DNA of 64,000 nt from Bradyrhizobium arachidis (GTDB lineage Bacteria; Pseudomonadota; Alphaproteobacteria; Rhizobiales; Xanthobacteraceae). The DNA lies in contig NZ_CP030050.1 in the NCBI RefSeq assembly GCF_015291705.1, positions 248,001-312,000 on the forward strand, read 5' to 3'. Below, in pieces: positions 33,267 to 41,817 of this stretch (position 1 is the first letter of the stretch; every line of letters starts with the position of its first letter). The notes below the pieces were generated by a model. It was not told the origin of the DNA, did not search any database, and saw nothing but the letters and a program-made list of their open reading frames with translations. Position numbers and translations under genes: made by a program.

Positions 33267-34655
33267 ATGACGACGATCGCCGAGGACGCGCGCATGGCCG
33301 GCGTGCAGCGGACCTATCCGCCGCGCGCCGCCGTCATCAGCTGGATCTTCTTCGATTGGGCCGCGCAGCCTTATTTCACGCTAATCACGACCTTCGTGTT
33401 CGCGCCCTATTTCGCCACCAGCATTGCGCCAGATGCTGCCACGGGCCAGTCGCTGTGGGGCTTTGCGATGGCGGCCGCGGGCCTTGCGATCGCGCTGCTC
33501 TCGCCGGTGCTGGGCGCCATCGCCGACGCGTCCGGTCGCAGGAAGCCGTGGATCGCGGGATTCGGTGCCGTGCTGGTGCTGGCCTCCTGCACGCTGTGGA
33601 TCGGCAAGCCCGGCGATCCCTCGATCATTCCGCCGCTGCTCACCGCGGTCGCGCTCGCCAGCGTCGGTGCGGAATTCGCCACCGTGTTCAACAATGCGAT
33701 GATGCCGACCCTGGTGCCGCCGGATCGGATCGGGCGGCTCTCCGGCACCGGCTGGGCCACGGGTTACATCGGCGGCATCGTCAGCCTGATCATCGTGCTC
33801 GGCTTCCTAGCTGCGAATCCCGAGACCGGACGCACGCTGCTTGGCTTCACGCCGCTGTTCGGGCTCGATCCCGCAACCCACCAGGGCGATCGCGCCGCGG
33901 GGCCGCTGACCGGAATATGGTTCATCGTCTTCGTGACGCCGATGTTCCTGTTCACGCCGGACTATCCGGCGAAGCGGCCGTTGGGCGAGGCTCTGCGAGA
34001 AGGCTTGCTCGAGCTGAAGCAATCGATCAGGAGTCTGCCGCAGCAGAAATCGCTCGCGGCGTTCCTGCTCGCCAACATGATCTATACCGACGGCCTGGTA
34101 TCGCTGTTTGCATTCGGCGGCATCTATGCCGCGGGCACGTTCGGCTGGCACACCATCCAGATCGGCACCTTCGGTATCATGCTGGCGATCGCCGGCACGT
34201 TCGGCGCGTGGCTTGGCGGCAAGCTGGATGATCGTCTCGGACCGAAGCGTGTCATCGCCGGCAGCCTGCTGATCCTGCTGCTGGCGGTGGCGGCGATCCT
34301 CCTGGTCGACAAGGACAGTGTGCTGTTCGTGGAGGTCGCGCCGCCGCAAGCAGGCGCGCCGCTGTTCTCGAGCGCGGCCGAGCGCGCGTATCTCGTGCTG
34401 GGCTGTCTCATCGGTGCCGCCGGCGGCCCGCTTCAAGCCGCATCGCGCACGCTGCTGATCCATCTCGCGCCGAAGGACCGCATCGCGCAGTATTTCGGCC
34501 TGTTCGCGCTGACGGGGAAGGTGACGTCCTTCATCGGCCCGCTGCTGATCGGGGTGATCACGGCAGCGACGGCAAGCCAGAAGGCCGGCATGGCCGTGCT
34601 GGTGGTGTTTTTCGTGACGGGGCTGGGACTGTTGATGCGGGTGCGGGAGAATTAG
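33267..34655 (+). CDS. UMF1/Atg22-type MFS transporter
   Basis: Membrane transporter of 462 aa resembling the Atg22/UMF1 family: RAAVISWIFFDWAAQPYFTLITTFVFAPYFATSIAPD at the start, then PVLGAIADASGRRKPWIAGFGAVLVLASCTLWIG and FLLANMIYTDGLVSLFAFGGIYAAGTFGWHTIQIGTFGIMLAIAGTFGAWLGGKLDDRLGPKRVIAGSL. Atg22 exports amino acids from the yeast vacuole; bacterial substrates are unknown. An in-frame GTG sits one codon upstream (33264). A link with the adjacent gamma-glutamyltransferase (amino-acid recovery) is possible but not shown. Confidence 0.88.
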   Translation: MTTIAEDARMAGVQRTYPPRAAVISWIFFDWAAQPYFTLITTFVFAPYFATSIAPDAATGQSLWGFAMAAAGLAIALLSPVLGAIADASGRRKPWIAGFGAVLVLASCTLWIGKPGDPSIIPPLLTAVALASVGAEFATVFNNAMMPTLVPPDRIGRLSGTGWATGYIGGIVSLIIVLGFLAANPETGRTLLGFTPLFGLDPATHQGDRAAGPLTGIWFIVFVTPMFLFTPDYPAKRPLGEALREGLLELKQSIRSLPQQKSLAAFLLANMIYTDGLVSLFAFGGIYAAGTFGWHTIQIGTFGIMLAIAGTFGAWLGGKLDDRLGPKRVIAGSLLILLLAVAAILLVDKDSVLFVEVAPPQAGAPLFSSAAERAYLVLGCLIGAAGGPLQAASRTLLIHLAPKDRIAQYFGLFALTGKVTSFIGPLLIGVITAATASQKAGMAVLVVFFVTGLGLLMRVREN

Positions 34656-34659
34656 CTCC

Positions 34660-34850
34660 GCTGTCGTCCCGGACAAGCGCAGCGAAGCGGAGCGCAGAGC
34701 CGGGACCCATAACCACAGGCCGTGATTTGGCGACGACTCGTAGTTACCAGCTCGCGCTGCGATTTCTCCCTGGGGTTATGGGTCGCCGCGCCCGTGCGCA
34801 ATTGCGCACTAGGCGGGGGCGACCCGTTGAGAGTTCGGTGCACGACAGCG
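34660..34850. repeat. Long palindromic intergenic element with nested palindrome
   Basis: Outer arms CGCTGTCGT (34660-34668) and ACGACAGCG (34842-34850). An inner CCATAACC pairs with GGTTATGG, as in the 25178 element. In the right half lies a second structure, GGTCGCC (34781) with GGCGACC (34818), around the perfect 16-base palindrome GTGCGCAATTGCGCAC at 34794-34809. It lies between the convergent MFS and purH genes. Confidence 0.8.
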
Positions 34851-34856
34851 GGGGCA

Positions 34857-36449
34857 TCAATGCCTGAAGTGCCGTGTCCCCGTGAACACCATGGCGATGC
34901 CGTGCTCGTCGGCGGCCTTGATCACCTCGTCGTCGCGCATCGAGCCGCCGGGCTGCACCACGGCGGTGGCGCCGGCTTCGATGCAGGCGAGCATGCCGTC
35001 GGCGAACGGGAAGAACGCATCCGACGCCACGACCGAGCCCTTGGTGAGCGGCTCGGCGAGCTTCAGCTCGTTCGCCGCATCCTGCGCCTTGCGCGCCGCG
35101 ATGCGGGCTGAATCCACGCGGCTCATCTGGCCGGCGCCGATGCCGACGGTGGCGAGATCCTTGGCGTAGATGATGGTGTTGGACTTGACGTGCTTGGCGA
35201 CACGGAACGCGAACTTCAGGTCGCGCATCTCCGCGTCGGTCGGCGCACGCTTGGTTACGACCTTGAACGTCATGTCGTCGACCACGGCATTGTCGCGGCT
35301 CTGCACCAGCAGGCCGCCCCCGACCGTCTTGGCCGTGAGGCCCGGCGCGCGCGGATCAGGCAGGCTGCCGGCGAGCAGCAGGCGCAGGTTCTTCTTCCCG
35401 CCGATGATGGCGATGGCCTCTTCGCTCGCGTCGGGCGCGATGATCACCTCGGTGAAGATCTTGGTGATCTCGCGCGCGGTGTCGGCGTCGAGCGGACGGT
35501 TCATCGCGATGATGCCGCCGAAGGCCGAGGTGGAATCGCAAGCCAGCGCCTTGCGATAAGCGTCGACGAGGTTCGCGCCTTCCGCGACGCCGCAAGGATT
35601 GGCGTGCTTGACGATGACGCAGGCCGCGGTGCGCTTGGCGTCGAACTCGGCGATGCATTCATAGGCCGCATCGGTGTCGTTGATGTTGTTGTAGGAGAGC
35701 TCCTTGCCCTGGAGCTGCCGCGCGGTCGAGACGCCCGGGCGCTTGTCGGGCGTCGCGTAGAACGCCGCGGTCTGGTGCGGGTTCTCGCCATAGCGCAGCG
35801 ACTGGATCAGCCGGCCGCCGAAGGCGCGGAAGTCAGGCGCATCGATCTCGAGCTGGCGGTTGAACCAGTTGGAGATCGCAGCGTCATAGGCTGCGGTGCG
35901 CGCATAGGCTTTCGCGGCAAGCCGCCGGCGCAGCTTCAGCGTGGTCGCGCCGTTGTTGGCGGCGAGCTCGTCGAGCACGGCCTTGTAATCTTCTGCCTCG
36001 ACCACGACGGCGACGTCGTCATGGTTCTTGGCGGCGGCGCGGATCATCGCGGGGCCGCCGATGTCGATGTTCTCGATGCAATCCTCGAAGCCTGCGCCTT
36101 TGTCGACGGTGGCCTCGAACGGATAGAGATTGACGACGAGAAGATCGATCGGCGCGATGCCGTGCGCCTTCATCGCCTCCGCGTGCTCCTTGTTGTTGCG
36201 GATCGCGAGCAGGCCGCCATGCACCTTCGGATGCAGCGTCTTGACGCGGCCGTCCATCATCTCCGGGAAGCCGGTGAGGTCGGAGACGTCCTTCACCTTG
36301 AGGCCGGCCGCGGCGATCGCTTTCGCGGTGCCGCCGGTCGAGACCAGCTCGACATCATGCGCGGCAAGCGCCTTGGCGAACTCGATGAGGCCGGTCTTGT
36401 CGGAAACGGAGAGAAGGGCGCGGGTAACGCGGCGGGGATGGTCAGTCAT
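34857..36449 (-). CDS. purH: Bifunctional IMP cyclohydrolase / AICAR formyltransferase PurH
   Basis: Last two steps of purine synthesis, AICAR to FAICAR to IMP; 530 aa. The N-terminal MGS-like cyclohydrolase domain is [73 protein letters not shown]. The formyltransferase part has [28 protein letters not shown] and [18 protein letters not shown] 36449 has AGAGGA upstream. It lies downstream of rsmB and the heparinase-like gene, an order I associate with Bradyrhizobium. Confidence 0.97.
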   Translation of the reverse strand: MTDHPRRVTRALLSVSDKTGLIEFAKALAAHDVELVSTGGTAKAIAAAGLKVKDVSDLTGFPEMMDGRVKTLHPKVHGGLLAIRNNKEHAEAMKAHGIAPIDLLVVNLYPFEATVDKGAGFEDCIENIDIGGPAMIRAAAKNHDDVAVVVEAEDYKAVLDELAANNGATTLKLRRRLAAKAYARTAAYDAAISNWFNRQLEIDAPDFRAFGGRLIQSLRYGENPHQTAAFYATPDKRPGVSTARQLQGKELSYNNINDTDAAYECIAEFDAKRTAACVIVKHANPCGVAEGANLVDAYRKALACDSTSAFGGIIAMNRPLDADTAREITKIFTEVIIAPDASEEAIAIIGGKKNLRLLLAGSLPDPRAPGLTAKTVGGGLLVQSRDNAVVDDMTFKVVTKRAPTDAEMRDLKFAFRVAKHVKSNTIIYAKDLATVGIGAGQMSRVDSARIAARKAQDAANELKLAEPLTKGSVVASDAFFPFADGMLACIEAGATAVVQPGGSMRDDEVIKAADEHGIAMVFTGTRHFRH

Positions 36450-36613
36450 GAGCAAGATCCTCTGTTCAGGGAGTGTCTATGCCCAGGCGCGCGGCAGATA
36501 TGTGTCGCGCTTCCCGATGGTGCTCCATCCAAGGTCGCCAGTCGCGCGAACGAGCGCTCGATAGCAGCTTTCGGCCGTTTTCACAACGAAGAGATAGGGC
36601 CGAATTCGCGCGT

Positions 36614-38371
36614 TTACAGCGGAAGTTCCGGCTCGCGCCGGGCGTTGCGGCGGGCATTGGTGACGGTTGGCGAGGCGGTGGAGCGGACGAAGCTCCAGCG
36701 GATCGAGGGCGCCTGCCGCGCGTCCTGGCGGATCACGATCTGCGCGGTGCGGCGAGGGCCGTCATTGCCGGCCAGGAACACGCTGTCCTCGAGGTCGACC
36801 TTGTCATCCAGCGCTTCAAAGGTCCAGACGTCGCGGTTCGGCAGCACCAGCATGACGCCTCGGGCATCCGACAGCCGGCTCGCCTTCACGGCCGGATGCA
36901 GATGGAAGCGCAGCGCGAAATCGGCGTCCGCGCCCTTGAAGCGTCCGCCCTGCGGCGGCGACAGCGTGTCCTCGCCGTCGATGCGCGCGCCGTCATTGGC
37001 GATCATCAGCACACGGCGATGGATCGCGCCGAATTTGGCGAGATAGCCGTCATGCGAGGTCGTCAGCAGCGTGCCGTTCTGCACCACCTCGCGATAGCTC
37101 TCGACCTCGACGGGACCGCTGGTGACGGGCGAGCCGTGCAGCAGCCGCTTCATCGCCGACATCTCCACGAACTGGCAGGACGAGGTGTCGTGATAGGTCA
37201 GCGTCGAATGCGCCGCGGTGCCGCGCGCGAACGGCCGCCAATTGTCGCGACCCGTGGTCGGCATGCCGCAATTGGTGACGATGCGGCTGATGCCGGAGGA
37301 TAATTCGAACGACAGGCAGCCGGCATGGGCGTCGTGACTGATGCCGGCCGGCGGCGGCGGCCCGGTGTCGATGATCAGCGTCGTCTGGCCGGCATCGAGG
37401 CGCTGGAAGCCGGTATGCGGCATGTTCGCCATCGGCGCGCCGTGGGTGTCGTCATAGGCGAGCAGCGTCGCGAGCAGGTCCGAAGGCGTCGCGCTCATGC
37501 CGTTGAACAGCGCAAAATTGCCGTCGCCGTGGCGGAAGAAGCGCAGCATCGGCATCATGCGGTCGATCGCATTGAGCAGCGCCGGCGGCGGCGCGATGTT
37601 GCGCGCGGCAAAAGTCTGCCGCAGCGGCAACAGGTCGATCAAGAGCTCGATCAACGCGCCCGGGTTGCGCGAGATGTGTCCGCCGTCGGGCAGGATCTGC
37701 CGTTGCAGCTCGTCGGAGAGTTTTTTCGAGGCGCTGCGGATGTGACGCGCCTGGTTGGCGAGGCACAGCGTCGTGTAGCACAGCGCGATCATCACTTGGA
37801 GCTTTGGCACCCCGTCGGGGATGTCGACCATGGTGTAACGCAGCAAGCGGATCTCGCGTGCGAGCGCGCGCAAGTAACGGCGATAGAATTTGTTGTCGGT
37901 GTCGCCCAGCACCAGTGGCGCCTGCGACAATAGCGAGATCACGCGGCGTGCCAGCACGTCGGCGCGTCGCGCGACCGGGCGGCGCTTGTTGCCGGGGTTG
38001 GCGATCCAGTCCTCGACGAGTGCGCGCGCATTGGCTCGCGTCAGCGCGGTGTCGGCGGCGCGCAAATGGCGCAGCCAGCCAAAGCCGAGCAGCGCGACCT
38101 CCCAATCCTCCGACGGCGGCTCCAGATCGAAGATCGAGCGGCCATGGCAATTGACGATCTTGCCGGCGAAGACGAAGCGGCCGGCATAGATCTCTGCGGC
38201 GCGGGTCGCATCGGCGGTGCGCAGGTCGTGTGGTGCGATGATCAGCCGATCGGTGCGGCCGGGCCAGACCCGCGACAGCGCAACGGGGCCGCCGCTCGCG
38301 CGCGCGAGCATGTTCCGCGCGAAGCGGTTCATCACCAGCGTCGAGATACGTCTGCGTTGAGCGACCGACAC
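36614..38371 (-). CDS. Heparinase II/III family protein
   Basis: Protein of 585 aa with an N-terminal alpha/alpha toroid region and a C-terminal beta-sandwich (Hepar_II_III) region. Recognisable pieces are DGGHISRNPGALIELLIDLLPLRQTF, DAGCLSFELSSGISRIVTNCGMPTTG, and RGTAAHSTLTYHDTSSCQFVEM. The family eliminates or hydrolyses uronic-acid polysaccharides; here the substrate could be a self-made cell-surface glycan, since a signal peptide is not obvious. The start is GTG 38371 (AAGG upstream) or ATG 38332. It sits between rsmB and purH without an obvious functional link. Confidence 0.85.
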   Translation of the reverse strand: MSVAQRRRISTLVMNRFARNMLARASGGPVALSRVWPGRTDRLIIAPHDLRTADATRAAEIYAGRFVFAGKIVNCHGRSIFDLEPPSEDWEVALLGFGWLRHLRAADTALTRANARALVEDWIANPGNKRRPVARRADVLARRVISLLSQAPLVLGDTDNKFYRRYLRALAREIRLLRYTMVDIPDGVPKLQVMIALCYTTLCLANQARHIRSASKKLSDELQRQILPDGGHISRNPGALIELLIDLLPLRQTFAARNIAPPPALLNAIDRMMPMLRFFRHGDGNFALFNGMSATPSDLLATLLAYDDTHGAPMANMPHTGFQRLDAGQTTLIIDTGPPPPAGISHDAHAGCLSFELSSGISRIVTNCGMPTTGRDNWRPFARGTAAHSTLTYHDTSSCQFVEMSAMKRLLHGSPVTSGPVEVESYREVVQNGTLLTTSHDGYLAKFGAIHRRVLMIANDGARIDGEDTLSPPQGGRFKGADADFALRFHLHPAVKASRLSDARGVMLVLPNRDVWTFEALDDKVDLEDSVFLAGNDGPRRTAQIVIRQDARQAPSIRWSFVRSTASPTVTNARRNARREPELPL

Positions 38372-38487
38372 GCCTTGCCTTGGAGGGGAGAGGATTCCGA
38401 CGAATCCTTATTAATCCCAAAATCGGACGGCTGACACCACCTTGAACGGTCCGAATCAGTATCGTGGTGGCAAAATCCGGTGCAAAA

Positions 38488-39834
38488 TCAGGATTTAACG
38501 AGCCGGGTCGCGTAAAATCCATCGAGCCCGCCGAGCTTGGGATCGGCGTTCGGCAGATGGCTGGGCAAGGTGCGCAGGTCACCCTCGGCGGTGACGATTT
38601 CGCTGAGCCCCGACACCTCGGACGCTTCGATCGGCACGCGCCGCAGGCCGGGCTCTGCCTGAAGCAGGGCAGCGATCGCCTGCTCGCCCTCCTCCGGTTC
38701 CAGCGAACAGGTGCAGTAGACCAGCGTCCCGCCCGGCTTCAGCAGCGAGACGGATTTCTTCAACAGCCGCTGCTGGAGCGCGGCCAGGGCGGCGATGTCG
38801 GACTCCTGCCGGAGCCATGCGACATCAGGGTGACGGCGGATCGTGCCGGTCGAGGTGCAGGGCGCATCGATCAGGATGCCGTCAAAACCTTCTAGCGGGC
38901 CGGCCCATTCCACGGCGTCGGCGACAACGGTCTCGGCCTGGAGCGACAGCCGCGTCAGATTCTCGCGCAGCCGCGCCACCCGGGCGGGCGAGCGGTCGAT
39001 CGCCGTGACCTGCGCGCCCGATAGCGCCAGTTGCGCCGTCTTGCCGCCGGGCGCGGCGCACAGATCGGCAATGGATTTGCCCTTGATGTCACCGAACAGG
39101 CGGGCCGGCAGCGCGGCGGCGGCGTCCTGCACCCACCATTGTCCTTCGGCAAAGCCCGGCAGCATGGTCACCGAGCCGTGCAGCAGCATCCGCACCGTCC
39201 CGGTCGGCAGCGTCTCGCCATGCAGTCGGCTCGCCCATTGCGCGGCATCGGATTTCACCGTGAGGTCGAGCGAGGGCTCGTGGCCGAGCGCCAGCGCCAT
39301 GTCCCTTGCGGTTGCCTCGCCATAATGCGCGCTCCAGCGCGCGAGCAGCCAGGGCGGCAGGTCCAGCGATTGCGTCGCGACTTCCTCGACCAGCGCCTTG
39401 CCCTCGCGTGCGCAGCGGCGCAGCACGGCATTGACGAGGCCGGCATAGCGCGCGGCGCGGCGATCTGATTGAACGAGACGCACGGAGAGATCGACCGCAG
39501 CGTGATCGGGCACATCCATCCAGAGGATCTGCGCGGCGCCGATCAAGAGCGCGCTCTGTGCGCGCGGCGCATCGGAAGGAATGCCCTTGTCGAGCAGGCG
39601 GGACAGCACATGGCCGAGCGTGCCGAGCCGGCGCAGCACGGTCGCGACCAAGCGACGCATCAGCGCGCGGTCGCGGTCGGCCAGTGTCTTCAGTCCGGGA
39701 TGGGCGCCGCTGCCGTCGAGCTGGTCGTCAAGCGTGCGGTGCTTGTGCAGCACGCCGTCGACGATGTCGGCGGCAATCCGCCGTGCCGCAAGACCAGGCA
39801 CTTCGGACGGAGGGGCGAAACGTTGAGATGGCAT
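38488..39834 (-). CDS. rsmB: 16S rRNA m5C967 methyltransferase RsmB
   Basis: SAM-dependent rRNA cytosine methyltransferase of 448 aa. The N-terminal NusB-like RNA-binding domain (AARRIAADIVDGVLHKHRTLDDQLD) is followed by the Rossmann domain: SIADLCAAPGGKTAQLALSGAQVTAIDRS binds SAM, LIDAPCTSTGTIRRHPDVAWLR holds the motif IV cysteine, and YCTCSLEPEEGEQ the motif VI cysteine. The longer frame to 40290 has a non-conserved N-terminus; MPSQRFAPP at 39834 is the likely start. Confidence 0.92.
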   Translation of the reverse strand: MPSQRFAPPSEVPGLAARRIAADIVDGVLHKHRTLDDQLDGSGAHPGLKTLADRDRALMRRLVATVLRRLGTLGHVLSRLLDKGIPSDAPRAQSALLIGAAQILWMDVPDHAAVDLSVRLVQSDRRAARYAGLVNAVLRRCAREGKALVEEVATQSLDLPPWLLARWSAHYGEATARDMALALGHEPSLDLTVKSDAAQWASRLHGETLPTGTVRMLLHGSVTMLPGFAEGQWWVQDAAAALPARLFGDIKGKSIADLCAAPGGKTAQLALSGAQVTAIDRSPARVARLRENLTRLSLQAETVVADAVEWAGPLEGFDGILIDAPCTSTGTIRRHPDVAWLRQESDIAALAALQQRLLKKSVSLLKPGGTLVYCTCSLEPEEGEQAIAALLQAEPGLRRVPIEASEVSGLSEIVTAEGDLRTLPSHLPNADPKLGGLDGFYATRLVKS

Positions 39835-40023
39835 GCGGAAGCAAGGTTCTGAGCGAGCGGCAGTTCCGCCGCGATGGGCGCATGCCTTAACCAACCAACA
39901 TCTGGCATGCGAATATGCCAAATGTAAGAATGGCATCTCGCCTTTGCAGCCGACTATCACCATTTCAGCAATGCGATATTGGACCTCGCGCGTCCCGCGA
40001 TCCTGCGCTAGGAACCGTCCACG

Positions 40024-40224
40024 ATGAGTGACCAGCCCTCCGTTCCCGATCGCAAGCAGCTGTCGCCGGCCGCCCAGCGCGCGCTGGCCGAAGCCGAAGC
40101 GCGCCGGCAGGCTGCGGCGAAGGCGCATGCCGAAGCGGCGCCTAAGGAATTGCAGGGACCGAAGGGGCCTGAACCGACCCGCTACGGCGATTGGGAGCGC
40201 AAAGGTATCGCCTCGGATTTCTAG
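40024..40224 (+). CDS. DUF1674 (SDHAF4-like) succinate dehydrogenase assembly factor
   Basis: Protein of 66 aa whose C-terminus, KGPEPTRYGDWERKGIASDF, is the DUF1674/SDHAF4 signature. The N-terminus is a helical Ala/Glu/Arg stretch. SDHAF4 binds the flavinylated SdhA subunit before complex II assembly in mitochondria, and bacterial homologues are presumed equivalent. It is divergent from rsmB and not next to sdh genes. Confidence 0.93.
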   Translation: MSDQPSVPDRKQLSPAAQRALAEAEARRQAAAKAHAEAAPKELQGPKGPEPTRYGDWERKGIASDF

Positions 40225-40266
40225 GGCATCTTGCCGGTTCAGCCGACTCAGCCCTAGCGTGCGCGG

Positions 40267-40857
40267 ATGTCGCGCTTCGACCCCAATCATCCCTACCGGC
40301 CCTCATATAGTGGCTCGCCGTTCGGCCGCCGCTTCTCCGGATTGCTGCCGTGGATGTTCGTGGTCGGCGTCGTGACGGCGATCGTGCTCGGCTTCCGCCA
40401 GGGAACGATCTGGCCCATTCCGCATGCAGATGATGGACGGTCACGCGATGCTCAAATCATCGTGCAGCAGTCCGGCAATTCCGACACGCGTCTAGCGGTC
40501 GATGTCGTCCGCACAGTCGACGGCGATACTTTCCTCGCGCGCGTGCGTCAGCCGAACGGACGCGATCTGGTCGCGCGGGTCCGTCTGCGCGGCATCGATG
40601 CGCCCGAGATGAAAGCATCTTGCCAAGCTGAGTTGGACAAGGCCGAGGCCGCCAGCGACGCGCTGCGCAATCTGCTCGGCCAGGGCGGCGTCACGATCTA
40701 CAATCTTGGCCAGGACAAATATGGTCGCGTTCTCGCCGACGTCGCGACCAGCCGAACCGCCAACGTTTCGGCGGCGTTGCTCGCCGGCGGTTACGCCCGC
40801 AGTTACAATGGCGGCCATCGCGACGGCTGGTGTGCGCGCGGCTGGCGCTTCTGGTAA
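40267..40857 (+). CDS. Staphylococcal-nuclease-fold (thermonuclease) protein
   Basis: Protein of 196 aa. One N-terminal membrane segment (LLPWMFVVGVVTAIVLGF, about residues 25-43) is followed by an SNase domain: VDVVRTVDGDTFLARVRQ, VARVRLRGIDAPEMKASC, then YGRVLADVATSRTANVSAALLAGGYARSYNGGHRDGWC. The Asp and Arg residues expected for calcium and phosphate binding are present (DGDTF, RLRGIDAPE). It is probably anchored and faces the periplasm. Confidence 0.9.
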   Translation: MSRFDPNHPYRPSYSGSPFGRRFSGLLPWMFVVGVVTAIVLGFRQGTIWPIPHADDGRSRDAQIIVQQSGNSDTRLAVDVVRTVDGDTFLARVRQPNGRDLVARVRLRGIDAPEMKASCQAELDKAEAASDALRNLLGQGGVTIYNLGQDKYGRVLADVATSRTANVSAALLAGGYARSYNGGHRDGWCARGWRFW

Positions 40858-40861
40858 CAAA

Positions 40862-40885
40862 AAGCCGCGTCGGATGACGCGGCTT
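40862..40885. terminator. Hairpin between nuclease and L,D-transpeptidase
   Basis: Ten-bp stem AAGCCGCGTC (40862-40871) with GACGCGGCTT (40876-40885) and a GGAT loop, in the gap between the convergent genes. It is followed by a T-rich stretch on the plus strand (CTGTGTCCTG) and preceded by AACAAAA, so it can terminate on both strands. Confidence 0.8.
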
Positions 40886-40910
40886 CTGTGTCCTGTCCTG
40901 ATCTGTTCGA

Positions 40911-41426
40911 TCAGCGCGTCACGACCACCGTCGTGCCGACCGAGACGCGGCCGTAGAGATCGGTGATGTCGTCGTTGAGCATGCGGATGCAGCCGTAGGA
41001 GACGAAGCCGCCGACCGAGCCTGGCACGTTGGTGCCGTGGATGGCGTATTCGCCGCCGGCCAGCGTCATCGCCGCAACGCCCATCGGATTGCGCGGCGAG
41101 CCGCCGGGAATGACGTCGGGCATGTTCGGCTTGTCGCGCTTCACCTCGGCGGGCGGCGACCAGGCCGGATTGCGATACTTGCCGTCGATGCGGGTGGTGC
41201 CGGCCCATTGCTTGCCGGACTTGCCGACGCCGACCGGGTAGCGCACCGCGTGGCCGTTATCGAGGATGAGATAGAGCCGCCGCTCGCTGGTTTTGACCAC
41301 AATGGTGCCCGGCGAATAGTCGGCGAGATGCGCTCCCACCATTTCCGGCCGCGCCTCGGCCGCCGTCGACATCAAGACCCCTGCTCCGATGGTGGCGGCC
41401 AACGCCACCGCAATCCTCATCAACAT
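40911..41426 (-). CDS. L,D-transpeptidase (ErfK/YbiS/YcfS family)
   Basis: Secreted YkuD-fold transpeptidase of 171 aa. A signal peptide ends near TAAEA. The catalytic motif is YAIHGTNVPGSVGGFVSYGCIRM (His, then Ser-x-Gly-Cys). The N-terminal strand YSPGTIVVKTSERRLYLILDNGHAVRYPVGVG is typical. It makes 3-3 crosslinks in peptidoglycan or attaches proteins to it. ATG 41426 has GGGGAAA upstream; the longer frame to 41594 is not supported. Confidence 0.95.
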   Translation of the reverse strand: MLMRIAVALAATIGAGVLMSTAAEARPEMVGAHLADYSPGTIVVKTSERRLYLILDNGHAVRYPVGVGKSGKQWAGTTRIDGKYRNPAWSPPAEVKRDKPNMPDVIPGGSPRNPMGVAAMTLAGGEYAIHGTNVPGSVGGFVSYGCIRMLNDDITDLYGRVSVGTTVVVTR

Positions 41427-41706
41427 CGAATTTCCCCTTGAACGGATCCGTCGAAATCTACGCAAAACCGGCAATCGCCGGCATGCCCAGACATTCTTAA
41501 CCGCGCGCGTTAACCGGATGGTTTCCACGCACGGCCGCCAAGGGCCCGCCAGCAGGGGGAACAAAGGAAATGTTCGAAATAAAGTAAATGACAAGAAAAC
41601 AACACTCGGCCGGAAAGATGCGGCCGCGCCGGCTCGCGCGCTGACAAGAGTGTGAGCGTGTGAACGGGCGTTGTTGAGGAGGCTCCTGTTGGCGCGAAAG
41701 ACAGTC
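41427..41706. other. Intergenic region upstream of the L,D-transpeptidase
   Basis: I see no gene or strong structure here. The stretch from about 41570 to 41610 is relatively A-rich (AAATAAAGTAAATGAC), which could hold the promoter of the L,D-transpeptidase gene. A palindromic element follows at 41707. Confidence 0.35.
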
Positions 41707-41808
41707 TCGTGTCCCGGACGCGCTGCAACGCGTAGCGTTGCTGCGCAGAGCCGGGACCCGGCTCAGCAGCGCACCGCGAAGGCGCGCTGCGCTGCGTCCG
41801 GGGCACGA
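41707..41808. repeat. Palindromic intergenic element after acs
   Basis: TCGTGTCCCGGACGC at the left and GCGTCCGGGGCACGA at the right pair with a one-base bulge. The centre, CCGGGACCCGG, and flanking GCGCTGC copies add smaller stems. It ends 9 bases past the acs stop codon on the minus strand. Confidence 0.75.
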
Positions 41809-41817
41809 CAGCGTCCC

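Noticed and set aside
39835..40290. An N-terminal extension of the rsmB frame to 40290.
   Set aside because: The added residues overlap the DUF1674 gene on the other strand and are not RsmB-like.
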